The translations under genes were made by a program, and so were the position numbers. The notes beneath the pieces are model-generated. The model was not told the origin of the DNA. It ran no database searches and saw nothing but the letters and a program-made list of their open reading frames with translations. Shown here piece after piece: positions 6,972-15,307 of a DNA stretch of 21,940 nt (positions are counted from its first letter, which is position 1; each line of letters begins with the position of its first letter). The stretch is taken from contig JBEKLJ010000065.1 in NCBI GenBank assembly GCA_050010255.1, forward strand, positions 1-21,940, in the 5' to 3' direction. This DNA comes from JBEKLJ01 sp050010255. GTDB taxonomy: Bacteria; Acidobacteriota; Terriglobia; Bryobacterales; Bryobacteraceae.

Positions 6972-9900
6972 CTACTGCACCGCGATGTTCACCGCCGGAG
7001 ATGAAACCCCGTTCGTCGTGATAATCAGCGGCTGCGTCCCGGTCGGCGTGTTTTGAGGAATCCGGACGTTGACCTGGTCGAGGCCGGGGAAACCCGGCGC
7101 CAGCCCGTTGAACTCGACCGGGGCGTTCACGCCGCCGATCGTGGCGGTGGCCGTCGCGACGGTGAGGGACAACGGATTGTTCAACGCGGGCCACCCGGTG
7201 GCGGGCTGGTTCGTCACGGCTCCGAGCCCGTTCACGAAGACCTGCGCCACATGGTTCCGCTGGATCGGATTGCTGGCTGTAATCAGGTTGTTGTTCTCAT
7301 CCAGCGCCGCCGCAAGCAGCTGGCCGGTTACGTACATGGCCGGCGACACGGGCGCTACCGCGACCGTCTGCGGCGCGCTGAAGGCGCCGCCGACATCCAC
7401 CGTGATCTGCGCCGCGGTTTGCCCCTCCAGCTCCCACGGCACCTGCACATTGACCTGCGCCGGGTCCACATAGAGCATCGCCCCTGGCCAACTCTGCCCG
7501 CCGGCGGCGAAGCCGACGCTGGTCTGGCTGATCGCCAAGGGCAGCGGCACGGTCGAGGCCCACTGCGGGGTGTCGGCGAACGACGCGCCGAAAATCGAGA
7601 TGTAGGATCCCGGCACGATGCCCGCGCCAACCTGGAAGCTGGCTGCGTTCACCGTTCCCGCGGTGTTGATTGTCGGAACCGCGAGCGCGAGACCGTCGAA
7701 GTAGATCGTGACGCAGTTCCTCAACCCGGCGCAGGCGGTTGCGCTATACTCCTGTATGCCCGCGGTGCGGCCGAGGGTGACCTCGGCGGTCGCCACGCCG
7801 TGCTGGTCGGTGGTCTGGTCTTTATTGGTGATGCTCCCGCCCGCAACGATCCCGTTAAGGAAGTTTGCGGGCGACACACGCCAGGTCACTTGCAGCTCTT
7901 GCACCGCCACGCCATACTGATCCACCACCTTGAACGCGAGAAACACGGAGTCGCCGACCGGGTTGTAGAAGGACCAGTAATAGGCACTGCCGCCGGTCAG
8001 ATCGATTCCATCATTCGGACTGCCATCGCCAACCAGGTACAGGTAGGGCACGCGCACGGGCGTCGCGCCACCCTGGATGAGGATGGCGCCCGAGTAAATG
8101 CCAGGCACAGGCATGCTGCCGGTCAGGCTGACCGTGACCACCTGGTCCGGGCCGCCGGGGTTGAAGGTGAGTGTGGTCTTGTCGAGCGAGGGCTGCTGGC
8201 CGAGACCGGTGACCATCAGCGTGAGCGTCGCCGGGGACGTGCCCCAGTAGTGAACCGTCAACTGCTGCACGGCCGGCAGGCTCGCCCCGCTCAGCGCCCC
8301 GAACGAGAGCGTTGCGGGATAGGTCGTCACGGTGGTCTGGATGGCATCCCCCGCGCTGATCTTGCCGGCGCCCATCGACGTCACCGGGGCCTGGGAACCA
8401 TTCTCAGTGACGTCCTGCGTGGCCGTGCCAATCAGGGCCGATCTCAAATCCAGCGGCCCGAAGGAGGGGTTCTTCTGCTTGACGAGCGCGGCCGCGCCGG
8501 CGGCCAGTGGCGTCGAGAAGCTCGTGCCCGAGCCCACGGTGTACCCGCTCGGGTCGTAGAGGTCCCCGTTCGGGTCCACCCTTTCGGCCGCCGTGTAGAT
8601 GTCCGTCCCCACGGCGACCACTTCAGGCTTGAGCAGGTACGTGATCGAGGGCCCGCGCGAGGAGAAGTAGGTTATGGTATTGAACGTGGCAACATCGATC
8701 GGCGTCAGGCCCAGGTCCAGCGTGATTTGCGCGCTGGCATTGGCCCCCAAATAGCTCTTCAGCGCGACACCCGTCGCATTCAGGATGAAAGCCGCCGGGA
8801 TCTGGGTGTCGGCGAGACCGGACATCTGGATGAGTTCCTCTGGGCTGTCGGTGTTGTTGTAGATGACCGCACCGGCTGCTCCCGCGTTCTGGGCATTCGT
8901 GACCTTGTCCACGAAAAAGCAGGTTCCCCGCAGGATGAGGGCGATCTTGCCGTTGAGCGAACCTGTCGCAAGCGGCAGGCAGGCGGTTCCGGTACCGTCC
9001 AGATTCGCTACATCCAGCGCTGTTGCGGTCAGTGGAGATTCCGGCAGCGGGCCCTCGCCGTACAGGGCCGGGATTACTTGCAGGTTCTGGGGGACGTCCG
9101 TCCCGGAGACGCGGACGATATTGACGAAGGTATGCGAGTTCGTCGTCGCGCCCACCGCGAGCGCCGAGGGCGCCACGGCCGGCGAGCCGATGGTGTTCAG
9201 GTCGGGTTGCGAGGAGCCGAGGTACTGTGAGCCGGTGTCGGCGTCATTGCCGGCGGCCACTACCACCAGCATGCCGGCTTGAGTGGCATTCTCGATGGCT
9301 TCCGACTCGACGTCGCACGGAATGTGGGCCGGGTTGCCGCAGATCGCGCCGGTATCGGCCGGGCCTGTCAGTGCTGGGCTGCCCAGCGACAGCTCCGCGA
9401 TGTCCATTCCGTCGTTGACCGCGTCCTCCAGTGCCAGCACGATGCTGTCGCCAGTCGCGAAATCGGTGATGCCGGGCGAGCCGAACACCTTGTAGTTGCC
9501 GATCCAGGCCCCGGGCGCCATCCCGGTGATCGTGGCCGCCGGTCCCGTGTTGGTCTCACCGGCCGCGATCATGGCCACCGCCGTGCCGTGGCCGGAGCGG
9601 TCGCGAGGCGAGATGTCTTCAGCCACGGAAGTGCCGGAAATGGTCACGCTGACATAACTGCGCGCCACAATGACCTTCCCGTTCGTAAAGGCGCAGTTCT
9701 GAGGTATGTCGCATAGGGGGAAGCCAGACGGCGGGCTGATGGACGAGTCGCTGCTGAAGCCGGGGTGCGTCTGGTCAATGCCGGTGTCGATGATGGCGAT
9801 CTTGACGCCCGCTCCGGCATTCTCGCCGCCCAACACCGCCCAGGCGTTCGGGGCGTTGACCAGTTGCACGGCCCGGTCCAGGAGGGGCTTGAAGCGGCGC

Positions 9901-10259
9901 ATCCGCTGCACGCGCTGGACCCCGGGGAGCGCCCGCAGTTCGGCTTCACGGCTCGGCGGGGCCTCGACGAAAACCGCATTCAACACCGTTTGCACGGCGC
10001 CCGTGACGCGCAGGCCACGGCTCCGAAGGGCCTCTCTCACCGGCGCCTGCGCCGTGCGGATGCTAGCCACCCGATCGATAGCAGCCGGCCGCATTGCGTG
10101 CGCGGAGGCCATCTGGGCGCCAGCGGATGCCATTCGAGCCGCCGCCGGAGGATCCGTCAGGACCAAGGCGTAGTGCTCGACTGGTTCGGCCGAAAGCACA
10201 GGCGCACTGCCGAACAGCACCGCCAACGCGCCCAGTACCAGAACAGCGAAGTGTCTCAC
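6972..10259 (-). CDS. Secreted subtilisin-family (S8) protease with PA domain and Solibacter-type C-terminal domain
   Basis: 1095 residues from a GTG (10257-10259) preceded by a strong AAGGGGG. Signal peptide residues 1-24 (ending VLSA). An inhibitor-I9-like propeptide spans about 27-125. The catalytic triad is Asp158 (IAIIDTG), His224 (SGHGTAVA) and Ser580 (GSGTSFSTP), with oxyanion Asn338 (AAGN). A PA domain (about 400-505; GKIALILRGTCFF) is inserted before the serine, as in many extracellular subtilases. Beta-sandwich regions follow (about 640-750), then a Big-1-like Ig domain (about 765-855). The last domain (864-1095; INTAGTVNAASF, GLGAVTNQPATGWPA, ITTNGVSSPAVNIAVQ) is the Solibacter C-terminal type (TIGR03437). 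It probably digests protein outside the cell; the tail probably aids adhesion or surface retention, which is inference. No membrane anchor follows. Confidence 0.93.
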   Translation of the reverse strand: MRHFAVLVLGALAVLFGSAPVLSAEPVEHYALVLTDPPAAARMASAGAQMASAHAMRPAAIDRVASIRTAQAPVREALRSRGLRVTGAVQTVLNAVFVEAPPSREAELRALPGVQRVQRMRRFKPLLDRAVQLVNAPNAWAVLGGENAGAGVKIAIIDTGIDQTHPGFSSDSSISPPSGFPLCDIPQNCAFTNGKVIVARSYVSVTISGTSVAEDISPRDRSGHGTAVAMIAAGETNTGPAATITGMAPGAWIGNYKVFGSPGITDFATGDSIVLALEDAVNDGMDIAELSLGSPALTGPADTGAICGNPAHIPCDVESEAIENATQAGMLVVVAAGNDADTGSQYLGSSQPDLNTIGSPAVAPSALAVGATTNSHTFVNIVRVSGTDVPQNLQVIPALYGEGPLPESPLTATALDVANLDGTGTACLPLATGSLNGKIALILRGTCFFVDKVTNAQNAGAAGAVIYNNTDSPEELIQMSGLADTQIPAAFILNATGVALKSYLGANASAQITLDLGLTPIDVATFNTITYFSSRGPSITYLLKPEVVAVGTDIYTAAERVDPNGDLYDPSGYTVGSGTSFSTPLAAGAAALVKQKNPSFGPLDLRSALIGTATQDVTENGSQAPVTSMGAGKISAGDAIQTTVTTYPATLSFGALSGASLPAVQQLTVHYWGTSPATLTLMVTGLGQQPSLDKTTLTFNPGGPDQVVTVSLTGSMPVPGIYSGAILIQGGATPVRVPYLYLVGDGSPNDGIDLTGGSAYYWSFYNPVGDSVFLAFKVVDQYGVAVQELQVTWRVSPANFLNGIVAGGSITNKDQTTDQHGVATAEVTLGRTAGIQEYSATACAGLRNCVTIYFDGLALAVPTINTAGTVNAASFQVGAGIVPGSYISIFGASFADTPQWASTVPLPLAISQTSVGFAAGGQSWPGAMLYVDPAQVNVQVPWELEGQTAAQITVDVGGAFSAPQTVAVAPVSPAMYVTGQLLAAALDENNNLITASNPIQRNHVAQVFVNGLGAVTNQPATGWPALNNPLSLTVATATATIGGVNAPVEFNGLAPGFPGLDQVNVRIPQNTPTGTQPLIITTNGVSSPAVNIAVQ

Positions 10260-10333
10260 GAAGCCCCCTTTAGTTATTATGGAGAAACCGCCGGGGCAAC
10301 GGCGCTCCCAGCCGCTGCCGGCGGAGCCAGGAG

Positions 10334-10975
10334 ATGACGCTTCCCCGGCTCTATCCGATCCTCGACACCGAGTCGCTGGCGCGCCGGAGCTGCGATCTCG
10401 TCCAAGCCGCCGAGGCCATGCTGGCGGGCGGCGCGCGCATTCTCCAGTTCCGTCACAAAGGCGACTACACCCGGGAGGTTTTCGATCGCCTGCGGACCGT
10501 CGCTGCGCTGTGCCATGCCGCTGGCGCCGCCTTCGTCGTCAATGACCGGGCGGACCTGGCGGGGCTCGTCGATGCCGGAGTTCATCTCGGTCAGGACGAC
10601 TTGCCCCCTTCCGACGCCCGCCGCATCCTCGGCCCCCAGCGTCTCATCGGCCTTTCGACGCATAACCCTGAGCAGCTCTCAGCCGCCCGGACCGAACCCA
10701 TCGACTACATCGCCTTCGGCCCAGTCTTCGCGACCCGCTCCAAGACGAACGCCGATCGCCCCGTTGGCCTGGACGGTCTCTCCCTGGCTACCTGTAATGA
10801 CGCTGGCGGCCTGCCCGTGGTTGCAGTTGGCGGCATTACTCGTGAAAATGCCCGCCAAGCGCTCGCGGCCGGCGCGGCCTGCCTGGCTGTCATCCAGGAT
10901 CTTCTCCCCGAACCCTGCACCCCGGAGGGCCTTCGCGCGCGGATGGAAGAATGGCAACGTCTCGTGACGAACTGA
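10334..10975 (+). CDS. thiE: Thiamine-phosphate synthase
   Basis: 213 residues, the usual ThiE length; a TIM barrel that joins HMP-PP and THZ-P to make thiamine phosphate. Visible motifs are QFRHK (38-42, pyrophosphate binding, usually QLREK), NDRADLA (70-76), GVHLGQDDLP (82-91), GLSTHN (106-111), DYIAFGPVFATRSKTNAD (124-141) and VVAVGGIT (162-169). The SKTN stretch after GPVFAT favours true ThiE over the TenI paralogue, which often loses catalytic residues. The GGAG at 10323-10326 is well placed before the ATG. The gene is divergent from the subtilase (74-bp gap) and overlaps the next permease by 25 nt. No TPP riboswitch (THI box) is recognisable in that gap, and no other thiamine gene is nearby. 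Confidence 0.92.
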   Translation: MTLPRLYPILDTESLARRSCDLVQAAEAMLAGGARILQFRHKGDYTREVFDRLRTVAALCHAAGAAFVVNDRADLAGLVDAGVHLGQDDLPPSDARRILGPQRLIGLSTHNPEQLSAARTEPIDYIAFGPVFATRSKTNADRPVGLDGLSLATCNDAGGLPVVAVGGITRENARQALAAGAACLAVIQDLLPEPCTPEGLRARMEEWQRLVTN

Positions 10976-12357
10976 CGCGCCCCGGCCTCCTCAAGGGCCT
11001 GGGCCTGCTGGATTCGACCACGCTAGTCATCGGCTCGATGATCGGCTCGGGCATCTTCATCGTCGCCGCCGACATCGCCCGCCAGGTGCGCTCGCCGGGC
11101 CTGCTCATCATGACCTGGGTCGTCACCGCCGCCCTGACCCTGACCGCCGCGCTGAGCTATGGGGAGCTGGCGGCGGCGTTCCCCCAGGCCGGCGGCCAGT
11201 ACGTCTACCTCCGCGAAGCCTTCGGCCCCCTCAGCGGCTTCCTCTATGGCTGGACGCTGTTTCTGGTGATTCAGACCGGCACGCTCGCCGCGGTGGCCGT
11301 GGCCTTCGCCAAGTTCCTGGGGGTCTTCGCCCCCTGGGTTTCGGCCCAGACGGTGCTGTTGCGCCTGGGCCCGCTCGGGGTGAGTTCGCAACAGCTCGTC
11401 GCCATCGCCGTGCTGGCGTTGCTGACGTGGGTGAACACCCGCGGCGTGCGCACCGGCGCCCAGGTCCAGAACGTCTTCACGTTCGCCAAAGTCGGCGCGC
11501 TGCTGGGCCTGGTTTTCCTCGGTCTGGCCCTCGGTTCCAACCCGTCCGCCGTCGCCCGTAACTTCGGTGGCTTCTGGGAAAACGCCGATTGGACCTTCGG
11601 CACGATTCGTCTGGTCGGGGTCGCCATGGTGGGCGCGCTGTTCGCCTCCGACGCCTGGAACAACGTGACGTTCGCGGCGGGCGAGATCCGCAACCCCCGG
11701 CGCAACGTGCCGCTGGCCCTGGCCCTCGGCGTCACCATCGTCTCCGCGATTTACATAAGCTGCAACCTGGTCTACCTCAAGGTGCTCCCGCTGGAGGCCA
11801 TCGGGGCGGCCGCCGAGGACCGCGTCGCCACCGCCGCCGCGCAGGTGATCCTCGGTCCCGTCGCCGTCCAGGTGATGGCGGCGGCCATCATGATCTCCAC
11901 CTTCGGCTGCCTGAACGGCATGATCCTGGCCGGCGCGCGCGTCTACTACGCGATGGCGCTGGACGGCCTGTTCTTCCGGCCCGTGGCGCGCCTGAATCCG
12001 TTGCGGCGCACGCCCGTCGTTTCGCTCGTGGTGCAGTGCGCCTGGGCGTGCCTGCTCACCTTGAGCGGCACTTACAGCGACCTGCTCGACTACGTCATCT
12101 TCGCGGTTCTGCTTTTCTATATCCTGACCATTGCAGGGGTCTTCGTGCTTCGCCGCACCAGGCCCGGGCTCGAGCGGCCCTATCGTGCCTTCGGTTACCC
12201 GGTGCTGCCTGCGCTCTACATCGCGGCGGCGGGGCTGATCGAGGTTCTCCTGCTGTTGTACAAGCCCAAATACACCTGGCCGGGGCTGATCATCGTGTTG
12301 CTCGGGGTGCCGGTATACTACTTCTGGCGCCGGCGCTCGCGGCCGGCAGGAGCTTGA
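10951..12357 (+). CDS. APC-superfamily amino-acid permease (LAT/SteT-like)
   Basis: 468 residues, about 12 hydrophobic helices. The first-helix unwinding motif GSGIF is at residues 32-36 after VIGSMI. SYGELAAAFPQAGGQYVYLREAFGP is the typical helix 2-3 segment. Other family signs are EIRNPRRNVPLAL in the middle and RRTRPGLERPYRAFGYP near the C-terminus. These fit the APC family, nearest in style to the L-type (LAT) exchangers such as SteT; the likely substrate is a neutral amino acid, not determined. The ATG overlaps the end of thiE by 25 nt and the stop directly abuts the next ATG, so the three genes form an operon. A thiamine-precursor role is possible from context only. Confidence 0.85.
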   Translation: MATSRDELTRPGLLKGLGLLDSTTLVIGSMIGSGIFIVAADIARQVRSPGLLIMTWVVTAALTLTAALSYGELAAAFPQAGGQYVYLREAFGPLSGFLYGWTLFLVIQTGTLAAVAVAFAKFLGVFAPWVSAQTVLLRLGPLGVSSQQLVAIAVLALLTWVNTRGVRTGAQVQNVFTFAKVGALLGLVFLGLALGSNPSAVARNFGGFWENADWTFGTIRLVGVAMVGALFASDAWNNVTFAAGEIRNPRRNVPLALALGVTIVSAIYISCNLVYLKVLPLEAIGAAAEDRVATAAAQVILGPVAVQVMAAAIMISTFGCLNGMILAGARVYYAMALDGLFFRPVARLNPLRRTPVVSLVVQCAWACLLTLSGTYSDLLDYVIFAVLLFYILTIAGVFVLRRTRPGLERPYRAFGYPVLPALYIAAAGLIEVLLLLYKPKYTWPGLIIVLLGVPVYYFWRRRSRPAGA

Positions 12358-14121
12358 ATGCCATCCACTCTTTTTGACAGGAAATCGATTGCCGACCTCT
12401 ATTCGGAAGCCGAAGGGCACCATCTGCGGCGCGCGCTGGGGCCCGGAAACCTGATTGCGTTGGGCATCGGCGCCATCATCGGCGCCGGGCTGTTCTCGCT
12501 CACCGGTCTGGCCGCGGCCCAGAACGCCGGGCCGGCTGTCGCGCTCTCCATGGTGGTAGCTGCGTTCGGCTGCGGGCTCGCGGGCCTCTGTTACAGCGAG
12601 TTCTCCTGCATGATCCCGGTGGCCGGGAGCGCCTACACCTACTCCTACACCACGCTGGGCGAGTGGCTGGCCTGGATCATTGGCTGGGACCTCGTGCTGG
12701 AATATGCCGTGGGCGCCGCGACGGTCTCCATCAGTTGGGCCGGCTACGTGGTTTCGCTGCTGGAGAACTTCGGCATCCACGTTCCGGAGCAGTTCGTCTC
12801 CTCGCCGCTGGAAGCTCTAAGGCTGCCCGACGGCAGGGTAATGCATGGCGTGATCAACCTGCCCGCGGTCTTTATCGTAGTCGCCGTCTCGATTCTGCTG
12901 ATGATCGGCATCCGCGAATCGGCGCGCGCCAACGCGGTTGTGGTCGTCATCAAGGTGACCGTGGTGCTGGTGTTCATCGCCGTGGGCTACTTCTACATCA
13001 ACCCGCAGAACTACCATCCCTTCATCCCGCCCAACCAGGGTGTTTTCGGCCGGTTCGGCTGGAGCGGCATCATGGCCGGCGCGGGCACGATCTTCTTCGC
13101 CTACATCGGCTTCGACGCGGTCTCCACCGCCGCCCAGGAGGCCAAGAACCCGCAGAAGGACATGCCCGTCGGCATCATCGGTTCACTGGCCATCTGCACG
13201 GTTCTCTATGTTCTGTTCGCGATCGTGCTCACCGGCATGGTGCCCTATTCCAGCCTGAACGTCGCCGCTCCGGTCGCCGTGGCCATCGACGTCACCCAGA
13301 AGCCCTGGCTCATGACGCTGATCAAGCTCGGCATCATCTGCGGCTTCACCTCGGTGATCCTGGTCATGCTGCTTGGCCAGAGCCGGGTGTTCTACTCGAT
13401 GTCCCGCGACGGCCTGGTCCCCAAGGTCTTCGCGGACATTCACCCGCGGTTCCGCACGCCCTGGCGGTCCAACCTGGCGTTCATGATCTTCGTTTCTGTT
13501 CTGGCCGCTTTCCTTCCTCTGCAAGTCGTCGGGCACATGACCAGCATCGGCACCCTGTTCGCCTTCGTCATCGTCTGCGCCAGCGTTTGGGTCATGCGCC
13601 GGAAGCGGCCGGAGGTGCCTCGGCCGTTCCGAGTACCGCTGGTGCCGCTGGTTCCCATCCTGGGCATCGGCGCCAACTTCGCGATGATGTACTCGCTCGG
13701 ACCCGACAACTGGACGCGGCTGATCGTCTGGCTGGTCATCGGCCAGATCATTTTCTTCACTTACAGCCGCCGCTACAGCAAGCTGCGCCCGGACCGCCCG
13801 GCCGCGTTCACGCTGGTTGACCGCGCGGCCAGCCTGGCCAACGTGGGCTTCCTGGTTGGCGGCGCCGTGGGTTTCCTTTCGCGCCCGGCGGGCATTCTCG
13901 TTGGCGGCACCGTAGTTTTCCTTAAGCACGCGGCCACCGTCAGGAGCGTGCGGCTCGGCTTCGAGGCCGTCATAGGTCGCGGGACGAACCTGACCGAGCC
14001 GGCTTTGCGGACCCTGGCCGCAGCGTCCTTCAACTGGATGGTCGGCTGCGCGCTGGCGGGCGCGGCCCTGGGCGCTATCGCCGGCTGGATCGTCTGGCGC
14101 CTCCGCGACGCCCGGAGGTAG
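12358..14121 (+). CDS. APC-superfamily cationic-type amino-acid permease with C-terminal extension
   Basis: 587 residues. Residues 1-480 are a 12-helix APC permease close to the YfnA/YhdG (CAT-like) type: HHLRRALGPGNLIALGIGAIIGAGLF (motif 42-46), SEFSCMIPVAGSAYTYSYTTLGEWLAWIIGWDLVLEYAVG, AYIGFDAVSTAAQEAKNPQKDMP, LLGQSRVFYSMSRDGLVP. Related proteins usually stop near 460-500. Here about 107 residues follow (481-587), with two glycine/alanine-rich hydrophobic stretches (VGFLVGGAVGFL and CALAGAALGAIAGWIVW) linked by a charged region; I do not recognise this part. AGGAG lies 6 nt before the ATG, and the TGA of the previous gene abuts the ATG. The TAG stop is part of a dispersed repeat. Confidence 0.88.
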   Translation: MPSTLFDRKSIADLYSEAEGHHLRRALGPGNLIALGIGAIIGAGLFSLTGLAAAQNAGPAVALSMVVAAFGCGLAGLCYSEFSCMIPVAGSAYTYSYTTLGEWLAWIIGWDLVLEYAVGAATVSISWAGYVVSLLENFGIHVPEQFVSSPLEALRLPDGRVMHGVINLPAVFIVVAVSILLMIGIRESARANAVVVVIKVTVVLVFIAVGYFYINPQNYHPFIPPNQGVFGRFGWSGIMAGAGTIFFAYIGFDAVSTAAQEAKNPQKDMPVGIIGSLAICTVLYVLFAIVLTGMVPYSSLNVAAPVAVAIDVTQKPWLMTLIKLGIICGFTSVILVMLLGQSRVFYSMSRDGLVPKVFADIHPRFRTPWRSNLAFMIFVSVLAAFLPLQVVGHMTSIGTLFAFVIVCASVWVMRRKRPEVPRPFRVPLVPLVPILGIGANFAMMYSLGPDNWTRLIVWLVIGQIIFFTYSRRYSKLRPDRPAAFTLVDRAASLANVGFLVGGAVGFLSRPAGILVGGTVVFLKHAATVRSVRLGFEAVIGRGTNLTEPALRTLAAASFNWMVGCALAGAALGAIAGWIVWRLRDARR

Positions 14122-14156
14122 CCCGGATGTTTCACCAGGAATCTGCTGCGGCGCGC
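14118..14156 (+). repeat. Stop-codon-overlapping repeat, copy 3
   Basis: GTAGCCCGGATGTTTCAC, then 8 nt, then TGCTGCGGCGCGC (14144-14156). Same order and spacing as 3796-3834. The TAG at 14119-14121 is the permease stop codon. The rest of the gap to 14289 has no recognisable gene once the frameshift in the next gene is taken into account. Confidence 0.6.
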
Positions 14157-14289
14157 GGTAGCAGCCCGTGGCACGGGTGGGCGGTCACAAAACTAGTCTA
14201 TTTTAAACTGGGGACGGTCCGATGGGAACCACGCACGCCACGGGAATAGAGGCGTGGCAATTACGGGACACGAAGGGCGATATGTTGGA

Positions 14290-14816
14290 TTATCTGGTAA
14301 GGCGGGGAGGCTGATCCCAGCCCAATAGGTTGTCTTCGATTTCACGGAGCATCTTGTCCTCAAAGTAGCCACTTCCCAGCTTCGAATCCCGCCCGTGCGC
14401 ACCGCGAGGCCATGGTAGACAACGGTTACCGTGTAAGAACAGCTTTCACTCTGGGGCACCGCAACGGCCTGCGCCGATACGATCCGAAATCCGTAGTACT
14501 CACGGGTCCAGAATCCAGTGCGGTTCTTGATAGCGTACTGATCCACAATCGGATTGATCTTTCGATATGAGCCGGTTATGTCTCCGCGGGTCCACTCGAA
14601 AGTCAATATGCCCCCGGCGCGATCGGAGGTCCGTACGCCCCATCCATGAGAGGTGAGGACGCGAACGGCAACCGGCCACGCCCTATCGCACGATGCCTTG
14701 AACTCTCGTGTATTCTGGTAACGTTTCGGGGGCGGCGTAGGCTTCTTCTCGCCCGCCACGGACGCGACGACAATCAACACAAGCGCGAATACCGTCTTCA
14801 CGTGAGCTGCCATCAT
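14290..14816 (-). pseudogene. Exported protein, unknown function, interrupted by an apparent 1-base deletion
   Basis: A signal peptide (MAAHVKTVFALVLIVVASVAG) leads into a mature domain with CDRAWPVAVRVLTSHGWGVRTSD and GGILTFEW. This resembles the BamC/NlpB-like 'variable accumulation' domains of exported proteins; the similarity is only by pattern. The frame from 14816 runs on to a stop at 14193, but its last 65 or so residues are unnatural. Shifting frame at about 14388-14396 (one base missing in the GGGCGGG run) gives GRDSKLGSGYFEDKMLREIE followed by DNLLGWDQPPRLTR and a TAA at 14290-14292. That tail is convincing coding sequence, and 527 nt is one base short of 176 codons. Either a real inactivating deletion or a sequencing error. 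The start overlaps the upstream gene by ATGA. Confidence 0.7.
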
Positions 14817-15178
14817 TCAAACACGCCGACGATCAAACCCCGCGAGTCAGAATCCTTTTGAAGATAAATGCAATCGTTCTTAGCGTGAACGAACATCACT
14901 CTGAAGCCGACGCCGTCCTTCCCGTGTTCGGCCCTAATATATTCAGCTTTGAGCAATTCTGTAAGATCCAAGCGGTAAGTTCCGATGTATCGCTGCGGCG
15001 CTTTCTTCTCAGTGCGCCAAGAGAGTGCGATATCCATGGGATTATCTTTCTTCGGTATGAACCCATGCCACGTTCGGCCTCCCCCTTTTATTCGGCCGCC
15101 TGTCTCGTCGTTTGCGTTCCAATGCCGATCCACCGCGACGCCGTCAGCAAGGCGAATGAAAAGAAACCGGGAATCCAT
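14813..15178 (-). CDS. Hypothetical protein coupled to the following exported protein
   Basis: 121 residues from the ATG at 15176-15178 (MDSRFLFIRLADGVAVDRHW). An upstream GTG at 15203-15205 is an alternative giving 130 residues. Not recognised. No signal peptide or membrane helix. The sequence is rich in charged and aromatic residues (FIPKKDNPMDIALSWRTEKK, ELLKAEYIRAEHGKDGVG), suggesting a soluble cytoplasmic beta/alpha domain. It ends in ATGA with the start of the exported protein, so the two are cotranslated and probably work together. Base composition looks less GC-rich than the flanking housekeeping genes, hinting at transfer. Upstream, TAAAAT (near 15214-15219 on the minus strand) is a -10 candidate. 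Confidence 0.55.
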   Translation of the reverse strand: MDSRFLFIRLADGVAVDRHWNANDETGGRIKGGGRTWHGFIPKKDNPMDIALSWRTEKKAPQRYIGTYRLDLTELLKAEYIRAEHGKDGVGFRVMFVHAKNDCIYLQKDSDSRGLIVGVFE

Positions 15179-15212
15179 ATGCCACAAGCCTCTAGCTCTC
15201 AACACTACCCCC

Positions 15213-15235
15213 CGATTTTACGCTAAATCGTTTTT
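15213..15235. promoter_or_regulatory. AT-rich inverted repeat upstream of the coupled pair
   Basis: CGATTT (15213-15218), loop TACGCT, AAATCG (15225-15230), then TTTTT on the plus strand. It overlaps the TAAAAT -10 candidate for the minus-strand pair. It could be an operator or a weak plus-strand terminator; there is no plus-strand gene upstream to terminate. Confidence 0.25.
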
Positions 15236-15307
15236 ACAGTGTAATACTTTTGCTGCGCGCCGCAGTATGTTATGAGGGCGCGAAAAAGCTGCCGTGTCGC
15301 TTGCAGG

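Noticed and set aside
7053..9230. 725-residue plus-strand open frame
   Set aside because: Antisense to the subtilase; Arg/His-rich low-complexity translation typical of a shadow frame.
10260..10333. TPP riboswitch before thiE
   Set aside because: The gap is 74 bp and lacks the CTGAGA and ACYTGA-type THI-box elements.
11023..12780. 585-residue minus-strand open frame
   Set aside because: Antisense to the two APC permeases, whose membrane helices and motifs are clear.
14193..14289. C-terminal tail of the 207-residue frame
   Set aside because: It lies beyond the stop of the frameshift-corrected protein and looks non-coding.
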